Shown here: positions 59,588 through 64,000 of the stretch, in pieces
Layout: every line of letters starts with the position of its first letter
Position numbering within the stretch: position 1 is the stretch's first letter
Source: Prolixibacteraceae bacterium
GTDB taxonomy: Bacteria; Bacteroidota; Bacteroidia; Bacteroidales; Prolixibacteraceae
Assembly (NCBI GenBank): GCA_023229575.1
Contig: JALNYZ010000007.1
Coordinates: 1-64,000, forward strand
Direction of reading: 5' to 3'
Length of the DNA: 64,000 nucleotides
Position numbers and translations under genes: made by a program
The notes under the pieces: model-generated
Told to the model about the DNA's origin: nothing
The model's database searches: none
The model's input: the letters and a program-made list of their open reading frames with translations, nothing else

Positions 59588-60070
59588 TTAAAAAAGCTCC
59601 TGCCTTTTCGTGTGTTGCGCTTCATGAAGCAGTAACCACTTCTTACGGTCCAATCCCCCTGCATATCCCACCATCTTTCCGTCACTTCCAATGATCCGGT
59701 GACAAGGAACGATGATTGCAATTGGATTTTTCCCATTGGCGGTCCCGACTGCACGGGTATTTAAGACAGAACCGAGACTAACGGCCACTTCCCGGTAACT
59801 TTTGGTCTTTCCAAATGGGACTTTGAGCAACAGTTTCCATACCTGATTCTGAAATGCAGATCCATCCGGGTCAATTTCCAGATCAAAGGCCAAACGTGTG
59901 CCGGCAAAATATTCATTTAGCTGGCGAACAGTATTCAGCAAAATTTCGGGCAATTTATCCGGTTCATCTATCGTCTCGTTGCTGAAAGAGAGTGATTTCA
60001 AATGGGTGTCATTGGAAACGAGGACAATTCGTCCGACCGGACTCTCCATACTCGTGTAATAACTTCTCAT
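59588..60070 (-). CDS. ogt: Methylated-DNA-protein-cysteine methyltransferase
   Basis: A 160-residue O6-alkylguanine alkyltransferase. The active-site motif IIVPCHRIIGSDGKMVGYAG (about 122-141) contains the acceptor Cys; KVPFGKTKSYREVAVSLG precedes it (helix-turn-helix). Repairs alkylated guanine or thymine. Its start overlaps the TIM-barrel gene by 4 bp, which is an unusual operon for a repair gene. Complete. Confidence 0.93.
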   Translation of the reverse strand: MRSYYTSMESPVGRIVLVSNDTHLKSLSFSNETIDEPDKLPEILLNTVRQLNEYFAGTRLAFDLEIDPDGSAFQNQVWKLLLKVPFGKTKSYREVAVSLGSVLNTRAVGTANGKNPIAIIVPCHRIIGSDGKMVGYAGGLDRKKWLLLHEAQHTKRQELF

Positions 60071-60969
60071 ATCGGAAGATTAAGAATATTTGTCAGTCGC
60101 CGGCAAAGCTCCTTTAAACCCTCGGGGCTATCTCCTCCAGGTTGTTCGATTGTTGCCCAGGAGTGGAAGCCAATTTCGTCCAAAGCCTTCACAATAACCG
60201 GCCAATTGTTGTCACCCTCCTGCAAAGCCACGCCAAATCCGGCCCATTTACCCTGTTTGTCGGCAATTTTCCTGCTGTACTCTTTGATATGCACCCTGGC
60301 GATTCTCTTTCCAAGAATCCGGATCCACTGCTCCGGCCATCCGATGACAAGCACATTTCCGCAATCGAAATAGCCCTTCACGAAAGGCGAATTGAACTGG
60401 TCGATGTATCGGGCAGCCTCGAGCGGTGAAAGCAGAAAGTTGTTCCAGACATTTTCGATGGCAATGGTCACACCTAGCTTCTCCGCCAGGGGAAGTACCT
60501 TTCGAATCTCAACGATGGACAAAACCCAGCATTGGTCGTAGCTCACCGTTTCATTTACCCTACCGGGAACCAGCAGAATCGTGTCGGCGCCATAAGCTTT
60601 GGCATCTTCGAGGGTAACCTTAAGCGCATCAACCCCAAGCGCCCTAACCTTCGGATCGGGATCTGACAGGGAATATTTACCATGAAGGGAGCCGCAAACA
60701 GATGGGATCGTTAATCCGGTTTGTTTAGCAGCCTGAAGAACCTCCTCCCTGTTGAGATGACTGTACACCTCAACACCATCGAAACCGGCAGCCTTGGCAG
60801 CCTGAAATTTTTCAAGAATGGATGCACCGAACCCAATATTCCCCCACATGATCCCTTTCTTGATGGATCGGACAGGGTTCTCTCCGGGTTTGGCAATCCC
60901 CAAAGACGGGGCTGCCACCACTCCCAAGGAGGCAGTAAGTGTGTTCTTGGCAAATTCCCTGCGTTTCAT
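60067..60969 (-). CDS. Exported sugar isomerase/epimerase (TIM barrel)
   Basis: A 300-residue xylose-isomerase-like TIM-barrel protein with Tat signal MKRREFAKNTLTASLGVVAA. Landmarks are GFDGVEVYSHLNREEVL, SVCGSLHG, ADTILLVPGRVN, IENVWNNFLLSP (metal-binding Glu), GYFDCGNVL and WATIEQPGGDSPEG. Members isomerise or epimerise sugars including 3-keto-sugars. With DUF1080 and Gfo/Idh genes around, a 3-keto-glycoside route is plausible. Confidence 0.87.
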   Translation of the reverse strand: MKRREFAKNTLTASLGVVAAPSLGIAKPGENPVRSIKKGIMWGNIGFGASILEKFQAAKAAGFDGVEVYSHLNREEVLQAAKQTGLTIPSVCGSLHGKYSLSDPDPKVRALGVDALKVTLEDAKAYGADTILLVPGRVNETVSYDQCWVLSIVEIRKVLPLAEKLGVTIAIENVWNNFLLSPLEAARYIDQFNSPFVKGYFDCGNVLVIGWPEQWIRILGKRIARVHIKEYSRKIADKQGKWAGFGVALQEGDNNWPVIVKALDEIGFHSWATIEQPGGDSPEGLKELCRRLTNILNLPI

Positions 60970-61016
60970 AGTTCAATATTTTAGCTGTTTACCTGGTGTT
61001 TTTTTGTAATTATCTG

Positions 61017-62480
61017 TCAACCTGTCACTTTTGCCGGTAATCCTTTTTTGAGAATCTTTCGGTCATTTCGGGCTCTAGGTAAAAAGATGTCTGCCGATGT
61101 CAATCCTGCCTCTTTGATCATTTTCAGACAATATTCGAGTCTGTTGAGGTCGTCGTTTTTGGCATTGTTGGTGCCGAAGGTAAATTTCACACCGGCAGCT
61201 TTGGCTTTTTTGATGAAGGCAATGCCTGGTATTTTGTACCTGGCATTGATCTCCAGCGCAACCTGGTTTCTAAGCAGGACATTGACAACTTTATCCATTC
61301 GTTCGGGGGTCCATAGTTCATCGTAACGGGAAGCCAGTTTATCGGGAAGAAAGGTGGGGTTGACATATATATCCACCGGCTCAGCATCCATGATCGCTTC
61401 GATTTTCGCTACAAGCATATCCATAAACTGCTGATCGTTGTCGACAAAGGTTTCCGCCGGCATCCAAAGCCTCATTCTGCGGCCTTTTTGGTTCGTCCAG
61501 GTCATGGCATCGGTAAATATGTAATCGAATCCGGCTACGGCTTCAGGAGTAAAAAGTGTTACCCATTCACGTCCTTCGCACTGCATAGCCTTGAAAACAG
61601 GCTCTTTTGAGATACTCTTCAGGTAATTGTTCAATGTTGAATCGTTTGTAACCGGAAATTTTAAACCGCAATTGGCTGCAACACCATACCCAAAACCATT
61701 GTTCCTGGCGTGGCGGCATGCCTGGTCCATGGTAAGGCCACCCTTGAGGTGCACATGAAAGTCGATCAACGGAAATTCCCGCTGGTTAAGGCTGTCAATC
61801 ACGTCGGTCAGGGAATCTGCTTTTACAGGCAAGATAACCCGGTTTTTTTTATCAATAATCGGCTGAATTTTCATGTCAGCCACCACGATTTCACCCAAAT
61901 CATTGGCTTTTCGGAAGGAAATAAAACTTCTGGACAATACAATTCCGGATAGGTTTTCGAGTCTCCGGGGATTTAGTGGTTCCGAATATTCGCTGATCAG
62001 TTTCCCGTTCACCTCAACTTCTATGTGGTTTCCCTCGACCGAAACATGCATCGTAAACCATTCACCGTCTTCGGCGGTTCGCACAAAATTATTGCGTATT
62101 TTACACAGGCTTCCTGTCTTTTGGACATTCCCGGTACTGTAATCACTGTTGTTGATCAAAACTGAATAACCCCTGAAATTTTTCGGATCGCAGCTTTTGG
62201 AAGTAGCGAAATTCACTATTCCGACCGCTCCCTTTGTGGTTTTCAATTTGAAGTCTATTGCAAAATCCCGAAGCCTGAACCTGGATGTGATGGAGGCACT
62301 ACTTTTTGCAAGCAGAAATTGTCCGTTCGCCACATTTACATCTTTAATTCTCCAATACTCCTCCAGGTTACTCTTGTCAATTGTAGTAATAATACCCGGT
62401 TCAGGACCTTTGTACCGGGCAATAAAATAGACTGCCAAAGTCAATATCAATAGGGCAGGCAGAATTTTTTTGTAAAGCAT
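61017..62480 (-). CDS. DUF1080-like plus PHP-type hydrolase fusion
   Basis: A 487-residue protein. N-terminal membrane helix (ILPALLILTLAVYFIARY). Residues about 30-215 resemble a DUF1080/LamG-like lectin fold (NLEEYWRIKDVNVANGQF, WFTMHVSVEGNHIEVEVNGK). From about 238 the protein has LIDFHVHLKGGLTMDQACRH, a D-x-H-x-H metal site, then a PHP or amidohydrolase-like barrel ending VKFTFGTNNAKNDDL. I infer a membrane-anchored metal-dependent hydrolase of a sugar derivative. The combination seems uncommon. Confidence 0.75.
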   Translation of the reverse strand: MLYKKILPALLILTLAVYFIARYKGPEPGIITTIDKSNLEEYWRIKDVNVANGQFLLAKSSASITSRFRLRDFAIDFKLKTTKGAVGIVNFATSKSCDPKNFRGYSVLINNSDYSTGNVQKTGSLCKIRNNFVRTAEDGEWFTMHVSVEGNHIEVEVNGKLISEYSEPLNPRRLENLSGIVLSRSFISFRKANDLGEIVVADMKIQPIIDKKNRVILPVKADSLTDVIDSLNQREFPLIDFHVHLKGGLTMDQACRHARNNGFGYGVAANCGLKFPVTNDSTLNNYLKSISKEPVFKAMQCEGREWVTLFTPEAVAGFDYIFTDAMTWTNQKGRRMRLWMPAETFVDNDQQFMDMLVAKIEAIMDAEPVDIYVNPTFLPDKLASRYDELWTPERMDKVVNVLLRNQVALEINARYKIPGIAFIKKAKAAGVKFTFGTNNAKNDDLNRLEYCLKMIKEAGLTSADIFLPRARNDRKILKKGLPAKVTG

Positions 62481-62521
62481 AACTAAAAGTATTATTAACC
62501 AAGAGATTTGAACGGGAAACC

Positions 62522-63652
62522 TCAGGACTTCCCGATTTTCCTTCTATAATTTTCCACTTCCCAATTGTCGATGAAGGCGATCTGTTCGTCATTCATAAAT
62601 TTAGGCCCGCCAAAATTTTCTGTATAAAAACTGATTTTCAGGATGTTCTCATAGACGTCCAATACGTTGGAAGCCGATTTAAGGCTCTCCTCTATTCCGA
62701 ATATCCCTAGCTGCTGAACTGCTATTACCTTGGGAAGATACCCGTACTTTGCAAAATAGTCCGCAATCTTTTTAGAAGTTATGGCAAATAATTCAGCATC
62801 GTTTTTTCCGGCGGGGATATAAAGATAGTGCGCTTTACAATAGACTATATCATCCGGGGTAAAAGATTTATTTGCTTTTTTGAATGACTCTTCCGAAGCA
62901 AGGAACCTGTCGGTCAATTCGCTCCTGAAACCAATGGCGCTGAATCCTGCGTAGCCGGGATGCAACCCGGCAATTCGGTCAATGATCACCGATTTCAGGT
63001 CAGTTCTTACTGTACCCGGAAGTTGTTGGCTTAATTTTGATGCGATGGTTGCCATCAGTTCACCATAAATGGCTTCTATCTCTTCTGTTGAATTGGCTCC
63101 TGCAAAGACGCCATGGTTTTCCAGAAAAATCAACTGTGGTTGATAACCATGGCTTTCGGTAAATTTCTTGATCGCTTCGGCCACCACCTTGAAAAGAATG
63201 TATCCCGGATCGGTGTAGGGAACAAACAACGCTTTGTCCCCAAACATCTCCCGGCAGCCCTTCTCTGCCAAAGTAGAACACATCACCGCGTTCACTTTGG
63301 TAGGGTGGGTGTGCACCACATACCGGTAGCTGATCAGATCGTGCAAAGAGGTCTCGACAGATGGCCTTAGCTCTTTGGGGGAGACGATTGCCCCGTGCAG
63401 ATCGGCTTTTACCTCGCTTTCACGCAGAAGCGGATCGGCGCTGTACTTTTTTTGTGAGATGCCTTTGAGCTTCTCCCGCGACAGCGAGACAAACCCCTTC
63501 TCATCGATGGTTGCCAGCGATATGCCACTGGCCTTGATCCAGATCATCTCCTCATTTTTATACGAAGTGTTACCGCCACCGGCAATTACAAAGGAGGGAT
63601 CGGATCCGAAAAGCCGGGAGACCCGGACCAGGGCTTGGAGATCAGTGTTCAT
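62522..63652 (-). CDS. Class II aldolase/adducin-like protein
   Basis: A 376-residue class II aldolase-type protein, longer than single-domain aldolases. FVIAGGGNTSYKNEEMIWIK (about 21-40) is the substrate-binding GGN[T/S]S loop, YVVHTHPTKVNAVM (about 111-124) the zinc HTHP site, and FLENHGVFAGANS (about 177) the further His. It resembles the aldolase half of RhaE/YuxG rhamnulose-1-phosphate aldolase without the dehydrogenase half. The rhamnose isomerase gene just upstream supports a rhamnose role. Confidence 0.85.
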   Translation of the reverse strand: MNTDLQALVRVSRLFGSDPSFVIAGGGNTSYKNEEMIWIKASGISLATIDEKGFVSLSREKLKGISQKKYSADPLLRESEVKADLHGAIVSPKELRPSVETSLHDLISYRYVVHTHPTKVNAVMCSTLAEKGCREMFGDKALFVPYTDPGYILFKVVAEAIKKFTESHGYQPQLIFLENHGVFAGANSTEEIEAIYGELMATIASKLSQQLPGTVRTDLKSVIIDRIAGLHPGYAGFSAIGFRSELTDRFLASEESFKKANKSFTPDDIVYCKAHYLYIPAGKNDAELFAITSKKIADYFAKYGYLPKVIAVQQLGIFGIEESLKSASNVLDVYENILKISFYTENFGGPKFMNDEQIAFIDNWEVENYRRKIGKS

Positions 63653-63697
63653 TTAAGTGTTTTTAGTATTTATAAATTCAAAATTTGATGAAAGAGA

Positions 63698-63862
63698 AGG
63701 ATAAAGGATAAAGGATAAAGGATAAAGGATAAAGGATAAAGGATAAAGTAAGAATGCTCTTATCTTGAGTTGACGGAAAATGTAGAATACCCGGTATTCG
63801 ATTTCATCTGGCACAAAGCACGGGGCTCACTTTATCCTTTTAACTTTATCCTTTATCCTTTC
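63698..63862. repeat. GGATAAA heptamer array and inverse copies
   Basis: Seven tandem GGATAAA units at 63699-63747, and TTTATCC units in inverse orientation at 63830-63862, up to the stop codon of the rhamnose isomerase gene. Together they can pair into a long hairpin. GAATACCCGGTATTC (63785-63799) lies between. No gene. Confidence 0.85.
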
Positions 63863-64000
63863 CTATCTTTTTGAGAGTACTTCCCTCTCGTACTTCCTTA
63901 TTTCTTCCACGTAGTCCGGTCCGACCGGTACACCCGATTTCATCAGGTAGTATGCCCATACGGCGCCAATGGGCATGGTTTTCTGCTCTTCGAGGTAGGC
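63863..64000 (-). CDS. rhaA: L-rhamnose isomerase, 3' end only
   Basis: The visible 45 residues end in TAG at 63863-63865. They include EEQKTMPIGAVWAYYLMKSG and end YEREVLSKR, closely like the C-terminus of Bacteroides-type L-rhamnose isomerases. It isomerises L-rhamnose to L-rhamnulose. The start lies beyond the right edge. The aldolase gene follows in the same direction 210 bp on. Confidence 0.85.
   Translation of the reverse strand, partial: AYLEEQKTMPIGAVWAYYLMKSGVPVGPDYVEEIRKYEREVLSKR

Overview
The window looks like a chromosomal segment of a Bacteroidota (Bacteroidales-like) bacterium. The support is a UpxY-type NusG antiterminator heading a very long one-strand polysaccharide locus, a GH92 glycosidase, DUF1080 and Tat-type Gfo/Idh genes, GxxExxY and DUF4258/DUF2283 small genes, a Bacteroides-type L-rhamnose isomerase end, and many short dispersed repeats of the kind common in this phylum. 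No rRNA, tRNA or CRISPR array was seen.

Layout. (1) 1-120: three 24-bp repeats resembling the end of an IS21-type element. (2) 109-14843, minus strand: sugar-chain assembly genes (four GT4-like transferases, two deacetylase-like paralogues, two WbsX paralogues, two methyltransferases, a polymerase/ligase-like membrane protein, a beta-propeller lipoprotein). (3) 15105-23543: a pseudaminic acid (nonulosonate) cluster with pseC, pseF, pseG and pseI. It also holds a formyltransferase, a free-standing acyl carrier protein, an adenylate-forming ligase, an SDR, a GNAT and a PIG-L deacetylase. Canonical pseB and pseH are not seen. (4) 23683-25865: Wzt/Wzm ABC exporter. (5) 25918-32075: capE/capF/capG (UDP-L-FucNAc) and tviB/tviC (UDP-GalNAcA). 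(6) 32274-35931: small toxin-antitoxin-like gene pairs, a HAD gene and gene relics, separated by CACGAATT-type repeats. (7) 36066-39461: Wzc and Wza. (8) 39523-43139: more TA-like genes and relics plus wbpB. (9) 43229-50646: wbpD, wbpA, wbpE (UDP-GlcNAc3NAcA), HicAB, rfbC, rfbA and upxY, the promoter-proximal gene of the locus. (10) 50876-64000: carbohydrate catabolism: GH92, DUF1080, Gfo/Idh proteins, aldose epimerase, TIM-barrel protein, a DUF1080-PHP fusion, a class II aldolase and the 3' end of rhamnose isomerase.

How it fits together. UpxY probably lets RNA polymerase read through the roughly 50 kb minus-strand locus. The locus makes at least four activated sugars (UDP-FucNAc, UDP-GalNAcA, UDP-GlcNAc3NAcA-type and CMP-pseudaminate), assembles and modifies a chain, and exports it with Wzm/Wzt, Wza and Wzc. 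CapE makes the same 4-keto intermediate as PseB, so it can feed both the FucNAc and the pseudaminate branches. The right end handles uptake-side sugars (rhamnose, mannosides, perhaps 3-keto-glycosides).

Most striking observation. At least four unrelated short repeat families that fill the intergenic DNA between 27 and 58 kb also lie in frame inside conserved genes (capF, tviB twice, wbpB, GH92, probably wbpE). Removing the insertions and repeat-derived N-termini returns each sugar-nucleotide enzyme to about the usual family length. The 1-26 kb cargo half is almost free of these repeats and visibly more AT-rich, which suggests a different history.
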